The notes below the pieces were generated by a model. That model was not told where the DNA came from. It was given only the letters and a program-made list of their open reading frames with translations, and did not search any database. The position numbers and the translations under genes were made by a program. From NCBI GenBank assembly GCA_031291845.1, contig JARLIH010000110.1, positions 1-64,000 on the forward strand: DNA of 64,000 nt, given 5' to 3'. The stretch's first letter is position 1, and each line of letters opens with the position of its first letter. This document shows positions 8,694-17,957 of the stretch, piece after piece. The stretch is from Isosphaeraceae bacterium. Lineage in GTDB: Bacteria; Planctomycetota; Planctomycetia; Isosphaerales; Isosphaeraceae.

Positions 8694-10694
8694 TCACTCC
8701 GCGATGAGGTCCCGGATGGCCCCGGCGATTCGCTCGACGTTCGGGACGATGGCCGCCTCCAGGGGCGGGCTGTACGGTGTGGGCGTGTAGGCTCCGTTCA
8801 AGCGGCGGATCGGCGCGTCGAGGTTATCGAAGCCTCGGTCAGCGAGCTGCGCGGCGACCTCGGCCCCCAGGCCGAAGGGGGCGAACGCCTCGTCCACGAT
8901 CAAGAGACGGCCCGTCTTCGCCACCGACTGCGCGATCGTCTCGGTGTCCAGCGGCGCCACGGTCCGCGGGTCGATGAGCTCGACCGAAATGCCTTCCTTC
9001 TCGAGTGCCTCGCTCGCCTTCAAAACGTGGTGGACCATCAGGGCCAGCGCCACGACGGTGATGTCGCGCCCCTCGCGCACGACCGCGGCTTGGCCGAACG
9101 GAATCTCGTATTCCTCCGTCGGGACGGAGCCTTTCACTCCCAGCACCTCCCGGTGTTCGAGGAAGATGACCGGGTCGTCGCTCTTGAGCGCGCGGATCAG
9201 CAGGCCCTTGGCGTCGTAGGGAGTCGACGGCGCCACGACCCGCAGGCCCGGGAAGTGGGCGTACATCGGGTAATAGTTGCCCGAATGGTGGGTGGCGGCC
9301 GAATGGCCGATGCCGATGCACCCTCGCAGCAGGATGGGCATTCTCAGGCGGCCGCTGCTCATGTACTGGATCTTGGCGACCTGGTTGATGATCTCGCCGA
9401 CGGCGTCGAGCACGAAGTCGGCGAACATGAAGTCGATGACCGGGCGCGTTCCCGTCATCGCCGCGCCGCAGCCGAGTCCGACGAACCCGCGCTCGCAGAT
9501 CGGCGTGTCGCAGAGGCGCTCGGGGCCGTAAAGGTCATAGAGGCCGAACGTCGTCCGGAAGTTGCCGCCCCGCTTGCCGATGCCCTCGCCCATGACGAAG
9601 ATGCGGGGATCGTCGGCCATGCGGGACGCCAGCGCTTCCAGTGTGGCCTGCATGTAGGTGATGTCTCGCCCTCCGGCAGGGGCAGGCGCAGGCGCGGGCT
9701 GGGCCGGCTCGGAAAAGACGTGGTGGGTGGCGGTCGCCGGGTCGGGCCAGGCACTTTGCTCCGCGTGCCGGTGCGCTTCCTGGACCTGGGTCTCGATCTC
9801 GGCATCGATCGCGTCCAGCTCCTCCGCGCTGGCCGCGCCGTCGTCGAGCAGCACCTGGCGGAGCCGGAGGATCGGACAGCGCTGCTTCCACTCGTCGACC
9901 TCGTCTCGCGTGCGGTAGCCGAAGTCGCCCATCCCCTCGGCGTGCGGCCGGGTGCGGTATGTGCGGCATTCGAGGAGCGTCGCGCCGCCGCCGGCCCGGG
10001 CCCGGCGGACGGCCTCGCCCGCAGCGCGGTGGATCGCGACGAGGTCGTTGCCGTCGAGCGCCACTCCCGGCAGGCCGTACAGGGGGCCCCGCGCGGCGAC
10101 GTCGGTGTTGCCCGCCGCGTATTCGAACGGGACCTCCGTGGCGTACTGGTTGTTCTCGCATACGAACAGGACCGGCAGCTTCCAGATGCCGGCCATGTTC
10201 AGGCCCTCGTGGAACGCCCCGTTGTTCACGGCTCCGTCGCCGAAGAAGGCGACGGCCACGCCGCTGTTTTTCAGCAGCTTGAAGCTGTAACCCGCCCCCG
10301 CGGCCTGGAGGATGCACGGACCGACGATCCCGCTCGTGCCCATCATCCCTACCTCGGGCGCGAACAGGTGCATGCTGCCGCCCCGGCCGCGCGAGCAGCC
10401 GCTTTCGCGGCCGTACAGTTCGGCGATGAGCTGGCGCGGGTCGAGTCCTTTGGCCAGCGCGTGGCCGTGCCCCCGGTGCGTGCTGAAAACCACGTCCTGC
10501 ACGCCCAGATGGGCACACACGCCGACGGCGATCGCCTCCTCGCCGACGTACGTGTGGCAGGCCCCGTGGATCAGCCCGCGCTGGTGCGACTTCGCCAACT
10601 GCTCCTCACAGCGCCGGATGAGGACCATCCGGCGGTAGAGGGTCAGCAGCGGGCCCTTGCCCAGCGCGGTCGAGGCGGCCGTCAACATGGTCAT
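8694..10694 (-). CDS. 2-oxoacid dehydrogenase E1, alpha and beta fused
   Basis: This 666-residue protein joins the E1 alpha domain (about 1-320) to the E1 beta domain (about 345-666). The alpha half has the thiamine diphosphate motif GDGAVNNGAFHEGLNMAGIWKLP. The beta half begins near YMQATLEALASRM and contains the typical EGIGKRGGNF and FADFVLDA segments. A Pro/Ala-rich linker (APAPAPAGG) separates the halves. The ATG at 10694 has GGGAG six bases upstream; a TTG one codon earlier is less likely. It decarboxylates a 2-oxoacid, probably pyruvate, and passes the acyl group to the E2 encoded next. No E3 gene is in the window. Confidence 0.9.
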   Translation of the reverse strand: MTMLTAASTALGKGPLLTLYRRMVLIRRCEEQLAKSHQRGLIHGACHTYVGEEAIAVGVCAHLGVQDVVFSTHRGHGHALAKGLDPRQLIAELYGRESGCSRGRGGSMHLFAPEVGMMGTSGIVGPCILQAAGAGYSFKLLKNSGVAVAFFGDGAVNNGAFHEGLNMAGIWKLPVLFVCENNQYATEVPFEYAAGNTDVAARGPLYGLPGVALDGNDLVAIHRAAGEAVRRARAGGGATLLECRTYRTRPHAEGMGDFGYRTRDEVDEWKQRCPILRLRQVLLDDGAASAEELDAIDAEIETQVQEAHRHAEQSAWPDPATATHHVFSEPAQPAPAPAPAGGRDITYMQATLEALASRMADDPRIFVMGEGIGKRGGNFRTTFGLYDLYGPERLCDTPICERGFVGLGCGAAMTGTRPVIDFMFADFVLDAVGEIINQVAKIQYMSSGRLRMPILLRGCIGIGHSAATHHSGNYYPMYAHFPGLRVVAPSTPYDAKGLLIRALKSDDPVIFLEHREVLGVKGSVPTEEYEIPFGQAAVVREGRDITVVALALMVHHVLKASEALEKEGISVELIDPRTVAPLDTETIAQSVAKTGRLLIVDEAFAPFGLGAEVAAQLADRGFDNLDAPIRRLNGAYTPTPYSPPLEAAIVPNVERIAGAIRDLIAE

Positions 10695-10730
10695 CAATCG
10701 CTCCCGTGCCCCTCGGGGCCGTCCACGTTC

Positions 10731-12062
10731 TTATTCGGCCGCGGGTGCTCGCTTCGGCACGCGCAGCAGCGCGACCACCGCGCCCCCGGCCGCGTAGCAA
10801 CCGGCCAGGAAGAGCAGGCACGCTCGCTCGCTGAAGCCGGCGTCCTTCATCTCGCCGATGATCGGCGATCCGAGAATGCCCGCGATATTCGCACAAATGT
10901 TAATAAACCCAATCGACACGGCGGCCGCCGATGACGACAGCGTCAACGTCGGTAGGACCCAGAACGGCGACGGCCACGCAAAGGCGAAGAACTCCGTCAG
11001 GCAAAGCCAGAAGAAAACGGCGCCCCAGGGCTGCCCCGGCACGATGCTGGCGGCGAGGAAGACGCCTGTCAACACCTGCGCGCCGACGCAGTGCCACTTC
11101 CGTTCCCCCGTGCGGTCGGACGACTGGCCCGACAGCCACACGCCCGCCAGCCCGAAGAGGTACAGCACGACCATCCAGTCGAGCGCGGCGGTCGCTCCGC
11201 CCACGCGCCCGGTCGCCGTGCGCAGGTTCGCGACGGCCGTCGGCAGCCAGAACACGAGCGCGTAGCCCCCGGTGTTCGTGACCAGGATGCCCAGCGCGAG
11301 CAGCCAGACCGTCGGACGCTTCAGCGCCTGGCTCAGACGGACGCCCCCGAGCACGGCCGTTTCCTGGCGTTCTTTCTCGAGCGTCTGCTCCAGCCACTCC
11401 CGCTCGGCCGGCTCGAGCCAGCGCGCGTTCCTGGGCCGGTCGGTCATGATCCAGGGCAAGCAGAGACCCAGGAGTACCGACGGCAGACCCTCGATGATGA
11501 AGACCCACTGCCAGCCTTGCAGTCCGAACCAATGGACCTGCATCACCGCGCCCGAGACCTTCGCGCCGAGGGCGAGACCGACCGGGATCGCCAGCACCAT
11601 CCCTGCCAGCGCCCGCCCGCGCTCGGCGCGGGGGAACCAGTGCGTGAAATAGATGATCACCCCGGGGAAGAACCCCGACTCGGCCAGCCCGAGCAGGAAC
11701 CGCGCGGAGTAGAACTCGGTCGGCGATCGGACGAGGGCCATCGCCATCGAGCAGGCGCCCCAGGTGATGAGGATGCGGGTGAACCACTTGCGGGCGCTCC
11801 AGTGCTGGACGAGCAGCGCCCCGGGGATTTCGAGCAAGAGGTAGCCGACGAAAAAGATCCCGAAACCGCGGCCGAAGACCTTCTCCGGGAACCCGAGGGA
11901 CTCTTGCATCTGGAGTTTCGCGAAGCCGACGTTGGCCCGGTCGAGGTAGGAGACGATGTAGAGGCAGAAGACCAGCGGCAGGAGGCGTCGGGCGACTTTT
12001 CGGCGCACGGCCTGCGGGTCGACCTCCGCGTGTGTGTCGGCGGGCGAGATTTCCAAGGACAT
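10731..12062 (-). CDS. MFS transporter, anion:cation symporter-like
   Basis: This 443-residue membrane protein has 12 likely helices. It begins with a charged cytoplasmic N-terminus and LLPLVFCLYIVSYLDRANVGFAK, a signature of the ACS family (tartrate, phthalate and hexuronate carriers). LGLAESGFFPGVIIYFTHWFPRAERGRA is the loop 4-5 signature. GGAGGGG lies upstream of the ATG. It sits 34 bases after an SDR gene and before the dehydrogenase operon, all minus strand, so uptake of an organic acid that feeds these enzymes is a reasonable inference. The substrate is not shown by the sequence. Confidence 0.85.
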   Translation of the reverse strand: MSLEISPADTHAEVDPQAVRRKVARRLLPLVFCLYIVSYLDRANVGFAKLQMQESLGFPEKVFGRGFGIFFVGYLLLEIPGALLVQHWSARKWFTRILITWGACSMAMALVRSPTEFYSARFLLGLAESGFFPGVIIYFTHWFPRAERGRALAGMVLAIPVGLALGAKVSGAVMQVHWFGLQGWQWVFIIEGLPSVLLGLCLPWIMTDRPRNARWLEPAEREWLEQTLEKERQETAVLGGVRLSQALKRPTVWLLALGILVTNTGGYALVFWLPTAVANLRTATGRVGGATAALDWMVVLYLFGLAGVWLSGQSSDRTGERKWHCVGAQVLTGVFLAASIVPGQPWGAVFFWLCLTEFFAFAWPSPFWVLPTLTLSSSAAAVSIGFINICANIAGILGSPIIGEMKDAGFSERACLLFLAGCYAAGGAVVALLRVPKRAPAAE

Positions 12063-12096
12063 CGTTGCCCCTCCGGATCAGGTGCGAGTGGTTCGC

Positions 12097-12903
12097 TCAG
12101 CGCGGCAGGCGTTGTCCCACCGTTCCGCCCGCGTTGACGGCGAGGTTCCCGCCGTCCATCGGGATCAAGGCCCCGGTGATCCACGACGAGGCGTCGGACG
12201 CGAGGAACAGGGCCAGGCCCTGGATGTCCTCGGGGCGTCCGAGGCGGCCGGCCGGGATGCCGCGCAGGAAGGTCGCCTCGAGCCCGGGGTCTTGCGCCAT
12301 GCGGTGGGCGAGGCCGGGGTTGAGCACCTGCGCCGGTAGGATGGCGTTGACCCGCACGCCGCGCGCGGCCCATTCGGTGCTGAGCTCGCGCGTCATCTGC
12401 GCGACGGCTCCCATGGCCATGCTGTAGGCGACGTGCCCCCGGCCCAGCGCCGTGATGCTGGCGAGCGAGCCGATGTTGATGATGGTCCCCTTGCCCGCGG
12501 CGAGCATGCGGCGGCCGGCCTCCTGGCAGGCGGCGAAGCGGCCGATCACCAGGTTGCGAAACTGCTCCTCGACCTGCGCGATCGTCAGCTCCTCGGGGCG
12601 GCCGAGAACGCCATCCCCCGCCACATTTCCCAGGATGTCGACCCGGCCGAACTCCCGGTCCACGCTCTCGAAGAGCTGTTGCAAGGCTTTCGGGTCCGAG
12701 ACGTCGGCCGCCATGGCGACCGCGCGGTGGCCGTTCGTAGCGGCCTCGGCGGCCGTGGCGTGTGCTCCTTCCGTATCGCGGTCGACGAGCACCAGGCTCG
12801 CCCCCGCCTCGGCGAAGGCCAGGGCCATCGCGCGGCCGAGGCCGCGCGCGGCTCCCGTTACGACCGCGACTCGGCCCGTCAAATCGAAAAGTGCATGGAT
12901 CAT
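12097..12903 (-). CDS. SDR-family protein with altered active site
   Basis: This 268-residue Rossmann protein has the NAD(P) motif TGAARGLG near residue 16 and the family segment NVAG. The catalytic Ser is likely in NIGSLAS. The usual YxxxK motif reads YSMAM, so the catalytic lysine is replaced by methionine. Otherwise the surroundings (GAVAQMTRELSTEWAARGVRVNAILP) match 3-oxoacyl-reductase-like SDRs. The protein may be inactive, use another residue, or act in binding. GAGGG precedes the ATG. Its neighbours are the MFS carrier downstream and a PIG-L deacetylase upstream on the same strand. Confidence 0.8.
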   Translation of the reverse strand: MIHALFDLTGRVAVVTGAARGLGRAMALAFAEAGASLVLVDRDTEGAHATAAEAATNGHRAVAMAADVSDPKALQQLFESVDREFGRVDILGNVAGDGVLGRPEELTIAQVEEQFRNLVIGRFAACQEAGRRMLAAGKGTIINIGSLASITALGRGHVAYSMAMGAVAQMTRELSTEWAARGVRVNAILPAQVLNPGLAHRMAQDPGLEATFLRGIPAGRLGRPEDIQGLALFLASDASSWITGALIPMDGGNLAVNAGGTVGQRLPR

Positions 12904-13019
12904 GCGGTCGCCCTCGGGGAGCTGCGCAGCGGTCGAGACCAGTCGGACGAAAGTCGGGTGAAGTGGACAGTATCCCGTGGCGGGACACCCTTCTCAACGG
13001 CCTAGCGGGTGAAAGATGT

Positions 13020-13811
13020 TTACGAGCCCGTGTCCGCCGCTTTCCCGCCGCGCCCGTCCTGGCCGACCAGCTTCAGAAGCAAATTGTCGTGCGGGTAGGC
13101 GTGGCCGAGGTACTGGCGGAACGCTTCCGCGTGGGCCACGCCGATCTCCGCGCCCCGGCGGGCGCTCCAGTTGGCCTGGCTGTCGAGGTACTCGTCGATG
13201 CCGTGCTGCTTCAGCAGCCAGTTCCGCTGGCTCGCGTGGCAGGCGAGCATCTGTCGCTTCAACTCGAAGACCGGCGTGACGTCGACGTGGAAGCCGACCG
13301 GCTGCGGCCGGCCGTCGTGGTCGGCCCCTTCGATCGCGTCGACGTAGTAGAGGTGGGGGATCTTCGGCAACGGGGGGGCGGGCTCCCACTGCCGGGTCGC
13401 GAAGTTGGGAATCGGCGCGCAAAAACACGCGTCGCGGACGAGCTGGCTCGTCGCCTCGTGGTCGCACAGGTAATCGACCGGAGGCGCGGTGAGCACGATG
13501 TCGGGTTGCGTGCGCCGGAGGGCCTCCGTCACACGCCGGCGCGACTCGTCGTCGCTGAAGATCGCGAGGTCGCGGAACTCCAGGCAAAGGCAGTCCGCGC
13601 CGAGGAGGTCGGCGGCGGCCTTCGCCTCCGTCCGGCGGATCGCCGCGATTTCCTCCGGCCCGTGCTCGGCGCTGCCGCAATCGCCTGGTGTCATCGTCGC
13701 GACCGTCACGTGGCAACCCGCTGCCCGCAGCAGGGCCAAAGTGCCGGCACACTGAAACTCGATATCATCGGGGTGCGTGTGGAGGGCAAGGACGCGGATC
13801 GGCGCGGGCAT
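13020..13811 (-). CDS. PIG-L family deacetylase
   Basis: From the ATG at 13811 the product has 263 residues and opens with IRVLALHTHPDDIEFQCAGTLALL. Its HPDD motif provides zinc ligands and the catalytic Asp of the PIG-L/LmbE fold. CDHEAT near residue 125 gives a further His ligand. The family removes N-acetyl groups from sugars such as GlcNAc-linked bacillithiol or mycothiol precursors; the substrate here is unknown. A much longer upstream frame exists but is antisense to lexA and rnhA and is not used. It is divergent from lexA, with 237 bases between the starts. Confidence 0.88.
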   Translation of the reverse strand: MPAPIRVLALHTHPDDIEFQCAGTLALLRAAGCHVTVATMTPGDCGSAEHGPEEIAAIRRTEAKAAADLLGADCLCLEFRDLAIFSDDESRRRVTEALRRTQPDIVLTAPPVDYLCDHEATSQLVRDACFCAPIPNFATRQWEPAPPLPKIPHLYYVDAIEGADHDGRPQPVGFHVDVTPVFELKRQMLACHASQRNWLLKQHGIDEYLDSQANWSARRGAEIGVAHAEAFRQYLGHAYPHDNLLLKLVGQDGRGGKAADTGS

Positions 13812-14048
13812 GATCGGCTCGGCTCCTGACGGTCGGGTATGGTCGAAAAGTCGGTGCGCCCGATTGAATCGTCCGCAACCGCCGTACGCCAGCCGTGAGT
13901 CGCCCGGGGCAGGATTTTCCGTTTTTCGGGAAAATGTTCTCGCGTGCGCTAGCCGACCGGTGTACATTAGCAGCCAAAGGGACAGGTGGTGATCGTCCGT
14001 CTGGTACGGACCGCCCCGTGCTCTTCGTCCGCAAATGGAGCCCCGGCC

Positions 14049-14657
14049 ATGGCCGACCTCGAAGCTTTGACGCCGCGCCAGCGGGAGATTTACAACTTCA
14101 TTCGCAGCAAGATCCAAGGTCGCGGCTACGGGCCGACCGTCCGAGAGATCGGCCTCCAGTTCGAGATCAAGAGCCCCAACGGCGTGATGTGTCACCTGAA
14201 GGCCCTGCAGAAGAAGGGCCTGATCCACCGCGAGCCGAACATGTCGCGGGCGATCCAGCTCCTGGACGACCCGACGACCGCCCGCCCCGCCGGGTTGAAG
14301 CTCGTCGGCCGCATCGCCGCCGGCCCGATGTCTGAGGCCATCGAACAGGCGGACGAAGAGCTCGAATTCACCGATTGGGAAGACGCCGACGACAAATTCG
14401 CCCTGCGCGTGAACGGCAACTCGATGATCGACGAGCACATCGCTGATGGCGATTACGTCGTCATCCAGAAGAAAGAGACCGCGCGCGACGGGCAGATCGT
14501 CGCCGTCCGCGACGAAGAGGGAGAGGCGACCCTCAAGAAGTTCTTCCGTGAGAAGAACCGGGTTCGCCTCGAGCCGGCCAACAAGACGATGAAGCCCATC
14601 TTCCGCGAGCGTGTCGACATCCTGGGCGTGCTGGTCGGGGTCGTGCGGAAGTACTGA
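14049..14657 (+). CDS. lexA: LexA repressor
   Basis: This 202-residue SOS repressor starts at MADLEALTPRQREIYNFI. The N-terminal winged helix (1-70) contains GYGPTVREIG and NGVMCHL. The autoprotease domain has an Ala91-Gly92 cleavage site (RIAAGPMSE), nucleophile Ser125 (GNSMIDEHI) and the general-base Lys163 (EATLKKFF). The length is typical. Activated RecA would trigger self-cleavage and relieve repression of DNA-repair genes. uvrA lies 11 kb away, but I cannot show a LexA site there. The operator for lexA itself is not identified with confidence in the 237 bases upstream. Confidence 0.95.
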   Translation: MADLEALTPRQREIYNFIRSKIQGRGYGPTVREIGLQFEIKSPNGVMCHLKALQKKGLIHREPNMSRAIQLLDDPTTARPAGLKLVGRIAAGPMSEAIEQADEELEFTDWEDADDKFALRVNGNSMIDEHIADGDYVVIQKKETARDGQIVAVRDEEGEATLKKFFREKNRVRLEPANKTMKPIFRERVDILGVLVGVVRKY

Positions 14658-14707
14658 GCGCGCGGGTCGTTCTTTGTCCGCGCGGAGAGAGAGGCACGTT
14701 CTGGTTC

Positions 14708-14817
14708 CCTCTCCCCGTTTTTGGGGAGAGGATAAGCGGCCGATGTGTGAAGCGGTCTCGGTGCGCAGACCCCTCACCTGCGCGGTCGACCTCTGCCCGC
14801 GGACGGGGAGAGGTGAC
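14708..14817. repeat. REP-like palindromic block, copy 3
   Basis: A perfect 9-bp stem (CCTCTCCCC/GGGGAGAGG, 14708-14716 with 14723-14731, GTTTTT loop) is followed by CCCCTCACCTGCGCGGTCG and a second GGGGAGAGG near 14804. It is in the gap between lexA and rnhA and has the same plan as 5550-5683 and 8259-8387. No T-run follows, so a terminator role is unproven. Confidence 0.6.
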
Positions 14818-14942
14818 TTGGGGCGCCCGCTGGCCGGAGGGCTGAGTGGCTTGTCCATCCCTGGCTCAACGGCTATCTTATGAGTTCGCCGGGGGCAGGG
14901 TGGTCGTGCCCCTCTGGGACCACGACACATCAGGAAAGACCT

Positions 14943-15440
14943 ATGGGAACGGACCCCACCGACTCCGTCGATTTTGTGCGGCTCTTCACCGACGGCGCGT
15001 GCAGCGGCAACCCCGGTCCGGGCGGCTGGGCTTACATTCTCGAGCACCCGGCCAGCGGTAAGGTCCGCGACGCCTCCGGCGCTGAGCCCGCCACGACGAA
15101 CAACCGGATGGAGTTGGCCGGAGTCATTGAGGGACTCTCCTCGCTCAAGCGCGATTGCACGGTGGAACTGATCACCGATAGCCAGTACGTTGCCAAGGGG
15201 ATCCAGGAATGGCTCCCCAAATGGAAGCGGCAGGGCTGGCAGCGCAAGGAGGGGGGACGGCTGAAGCCGGTCATGAATGCCGACCTTTGGCGCAGGATCG
15301 ATGAGCTGATCACACGGCACCGCGTGCGCGTGACCCACGTGCTCGGCCACAATGGCCATCCCGAGAACGAGGCGTGTGACCGCATGGCCGTCGCCGCGCT
15401 CAAGACGCTCAAGGCGGATATGAAGATGGACCGCGCCTGA
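14943..15440 (+). CDS. rnhA: Ribonuclease HI
   Basis: This 165-residue enzyme cleaves the RNA strand of RNA-DNA hybrids. The start at 14943 is preceded by AGGAAAG. The active-site carboxylates are visible: Asp17 in LFTDGACSGNPGPGGWA, Glu in NNRMELAGVI, Asp in ELITDSQYV and Asp in NEACDRMA. The basic helix region WLPKWKRQGWQRKEGG is the handle seen in the E. coli type. The length is normal. It is convergent with the HAD phosphatase gene, whose end is 8 bases away. Confidence 0.95.
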   Translation: MGTDPTDSVDFVRLFTDGACSGNPGPGGWAYILEHPASGKVRDASGAEPATTNNRMELAGVIEGLSSLKRDCTVELITDSQYVAKGIQEWLPKWKRQGWQRKEGGRLKPVMNADLWRRIDELITRHRVRVTHVLGHNGHPENEACDRMAVAALKTLKADMKMDRA

Positions 15441-15447
15441 GACATCC

Positions 15448-16218
15448 TCAGCCGAGCGCTTCGACCGGGATATGGCCCACGTCCTCGAAGACGAGCGTGG
15501 GCCGGAAGGGGAACGCCTCGATCGTCTCGCGCGTGCTGACGCCCGAGAGGACCAGGATGGTGCGCATGCCGGCCTCGGTGCCGGCGAGGATGTCGGTGTC
15601 CATGCGGTCGCCGACCATGAACGCCTCGGCCGAATGGGCGCCGAGCTTGCGCAAGGCCGTGCGCATCATCAACGGGTTGGGCTTGCCGATGAAATAGGGC
15701 TTGCGGCCGGTCGCCAGCTCGATCGGCGCGACCAGGGCGCCGCAGGCGGGCTGAACGCCCTCTTCGGAGGGACCGGTGACGTCCAGGTTCGTGGCGATGA
15801 ATCGCGCGCCGCCGAGGATCAAACGCACGGCGCGCTCGATCTTTTCATAGTCATAGCTGCGCGTGTCGCCCACCACGACGTAATCGGGGTTACGCTCGGT
15901 CAAGGTATAGCCGACGCCGTAGAGGGCGTTCGTGAGCCCCGCGCCGCCGATGACGTAGGCGGTGCCGCCGGCCCTCTGCTGGTGAAGGAACTCCGCGGTC
16001 GCCAGGGCGGCTGTGTGGAACGCGGTCTCTTCGACTTCGATGCCGATCTGCAACAAGCGGTGTCGAAGGTCCCGCGGAGTCCACTGGCTGTTATTCGTCA
16101 GGAAAAGGAACCGGTGGCCCCCCGTGCGCAGGCGCTCCACGAAATCGAGCGCCCCCGGGATCAGGCGGTGGCCGTGATAGACGACCCCGTCCATGTCGAC
16201 GACGTAGCTCGACGGCAT
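15448..16218 (-). CDS. HAD-IIA family phosphatase (NagD-like)
   Basis: This 256-residue cytoplasmic hydrolase has HAD motif I (VVDMDGVVYHG, nucleophile Asp near 8), motif II (FLTNNS), the family lysine region (FIGKPNP) and motif III (VGDRMDTDILAGTEAGM). The cap sits between motifs II and III, as in the NagD/PGP/AraL group that dephosphorylates small sugar phosphates, nucleotides or phosphoglycolate. Substrate specificity cannot be assigned. It is the last gene of a minus-strand run and is convergent with rnhA. Confidence 0.88.
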   Translation of the reverse strand: MPSSYVVDMDGVVYHGHRLIPGALDFVERLRTGGHRFLFLTNNSQWTPRDLRHRLLQIGIEVEETAFHTAALATAEFLHQQRAGGTAYVIGGAGLTNALYGVGYTLTERNPDYVVVGDTRSYDYEKIERAVRLILGGARFIATNLDVTGPSEEGVQPACGALVAPIELATGRKPYFIGKPNPLMMRTALRKLGAHSAEAFMVGDRMDTDILAGTEAGMRTILVLSGVSTRETIEAFPFRPTLVFEDVGHIPVEALG

Positions 16219-16306
16219 GCAGGAGGAACTCCCGGGCCTATTGTTTGTCTGATTTTCATCAATCGCGCGGCGATCGGTGGTCGAGGCTACCCTGACGAGC
16301 GGCGAA

Positions 16307-17836
16307 TCAACCCCGGGTCGGTCCCAGCACGCGGCCGATGGCCTCCCGTGCCCGGTTGATCAGGGCGTTGTCCGGGGTTTTTGCCCCAGGCAGGTTGAAG
16401 AACATTGCCGCCGCCAGGGGCGCGCGCCACTTTGGGTCGGAGGCCAGGACACACTCTTCCCACGCCGCTGCGCCATACTTGTAGTCGTGACTGTCGCGCC
16501 CCTTGTGGATGATCATGCGCCTGGCCGCGGCGAAGAGCAGGTCGGAGGAGCCGCCGTGGGTCAAATACCCCAGCGCCTTCTCGGCGGCCTTACCGCGGTT
16601 GACGTTCACCTCGGCGAAGATCTCGCCGACGGCATCCTCTCCCTTGGTCTCGGGCGGGGCGGCCTCCAGGGCATCGATCTTGGCTCCGGCCGCGCCCTTG
16701 TTCCGGTCGCGGTAGAGCGGCTGCCAGCCGGCGGCCTGGAGCAGGGCGAGCCGGCGGGTGGTGTCGTCGCCACTGGCGCTGAAGATGAAGTGAAGGGAGT
16801 TGGCCGAGGTGACGGCGTGGAGCGCGATGATGCCCGGCTTGCGCATCATTTCCTCGTTGCCGGCCAGCGCGACTGCGTCCCAGAGCGATTCGGGAGCCGC
16901 CCCTTGGTTCAAGAGGCGCACGACTTCGGCCGAGACATCCTCCGGATTCGACTGGCGGATCGTGTCGAGAAGGCTGCGGGTCGCGCCCGGATCGGCCTTG
17001 CCGGTCTGCCAGTCGTCGCGGATCTTCTTGGCGTTTTCGAGGTTCGCCTCATAGGGGCCGACGGGGACGTGCCGCGAATCGCCGTGCAGGTCGAGCAGTC
17101 CGAACGTGAGCGAGCGGAGCACGGGTTCAGCGTGCTGCCAGCCGATGGCCTGGAGGGTGCGCCAACTCTGCGCGGCGAAGATCGGCTTGTGGCCGATATT
17201 GCGCTGATCGCGGACGGCCATGCGCCAGATCGGTTCCATGGTCGCGGCCGCGCCCGACGTGCGGCAGAGCGCGGCGACGGCGGTATCGGCCTTCGCGGCG
17301 TCCCAATCTTCCATCGCCTTGAGGAAGTCGGTCCGCGCCGCGGCCGGTCCGGGCAAGCGGCTCTCGTCGACTTTGCCGAGCGTCCAGTCTCCCTCCTGGA
17401 CGTCCCGCGCCTGCGAGTTCTTGAAGTTGTCGAGCGCCCAGAACAAGGGGAGCAGCCGGTCGGTCACGGGCGCGGTCTGGGCGAGCAGGTGGGCCGAATT
17501 CACGGCGAGCACGGCGTGGAACTTGAAGCCGACCGGATGCGGCTTGATGTCGCGGATGCCGGCGAGGAAGACGGCGGCGAGCAGGTCACGATACGATAGG
17601 CCACCTTTGAGCTGCTCGACGGCGACGTCGAGGATGCGGTCTCCCGGCATTTCCTCGATCCAGGCCACGACCGGCTCGATTTCAGCGCGGAAGCGGACGG
17701 CATCGGGGCCGACCTTCAGGTCCGCCGCGTGTGCCGGCGTGATCGTTTGCAGGCCCGACCAGTTTCCCAGGCTCGCCCCGAGGCCGAGCGCCGAGGCGGA
17801 TTGCAAGAAGCGGCGCCTCCGGAGATTCGTGTCCAT
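16307..17836 (-). CDS. Tat-exported protein of unknown function
   Basis: This 509-residue protein begins with a twin-arginine leader (MDTNLRRRRFLQSASALGLGASLG) ending near AHA. No catalytic motif is recognised. The mature part is rich in helices and reads like a repeat-type or heme-free structural fold, with HAVLAVNSAHLLAQ and ALDNFKNSQARDVQEGDW. Similar Tat-leader proteins of this length are frequent in planctomycetes, but I cannot name the family. The gene stands alone between HAD and clpX. Transcription may start in the 121 bases before it, which hold a strong palindrome. Confidence 0.75.
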   Translation of the reverse strand: MDTNLRRRRFLQSASALGLGASLGNWSGLQTITPAHAADLKVGPDAVRFRAEIEPVVAWIEEMPGDRILDVAVEQLKGGLSYRDLLAAVFLAGIRDIKPHPVGFKFHAVLAVNSAHLLAQTAPVTDRLLPLFWALDNFKNSQARDVQEGDWTLGKVDESRLPGPAAARTDFLKAMEDWDAAKADTAVAALCRTSGAAATMEPIWRMAVRDQRNIGHKPIFAAQSWRTLQAIGWQHAEPVLRSLTFGLLDLHGDSRHVPVGPYEANLENAKKIRDDWQTGKADPGATRSLLDTIRQSNPEDVSAEVVRLLNQGAAPESLWDAVALAGNEEMMRKPGIIALHAVTSANSLHFIFSASGDDTTRRLALLQAAGWQPLYRDRNKGAAGAKIDALEAAPPETKGEDAVGEIFAEVNVNRGKAAEKALGYLTHGGSSDLLFAAARRMIIHKGRDSHDYKYGAAAWEECVLASDPKWRAPLAAAMFFNLPGAKTPDNALINRAREAIGRVLGPTRG

Positions 17837-17877
17837 CGTGGGTCCCTTTCTGCCAGTGGAGAGTTTGATTCGTTGTC

Positions 17878-17933
17878 GGGTGCATGAAATGCACCATTCT
17901 TGCGTTGAATGGCATGGTGCATTTCATGCACCC
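17878..17933. repeat. Perfect 20-bp inverted repeat made of two mini-hairpins
   Basis: Positions 17878-17897 are the exact reverse complement of 17914-17933, with a 16-base spacer. Each arm is itself a hairpin: GGTGCAT-GAA-ATGCACC on the left and GGTGCAT-TTC-ATGCACC on the right. It lies just after the clpX stop and upstream of the Tat-protein gene. No T-run follows, so it looks like a REP/BIME-type element that may also protect the clpX mRNA end. Confidence 0.85.
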
Positions 17934-17957
17934 TGCATGGGGTGCCTCCGCGCAGGA

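Noticed and set aside
13880-14048. A LexA operator upstream of lexA
   Set aside because: No palindrome convincing enough to name as a planctomycete SOS box was found by eye.
13812-15359. Long minus-strand frame continuous with the PIG-L gene
   Set aside because: It is antisense to lexA and rnhA, both of which have clear family motifs; the PIG-L gene starts at 13811.
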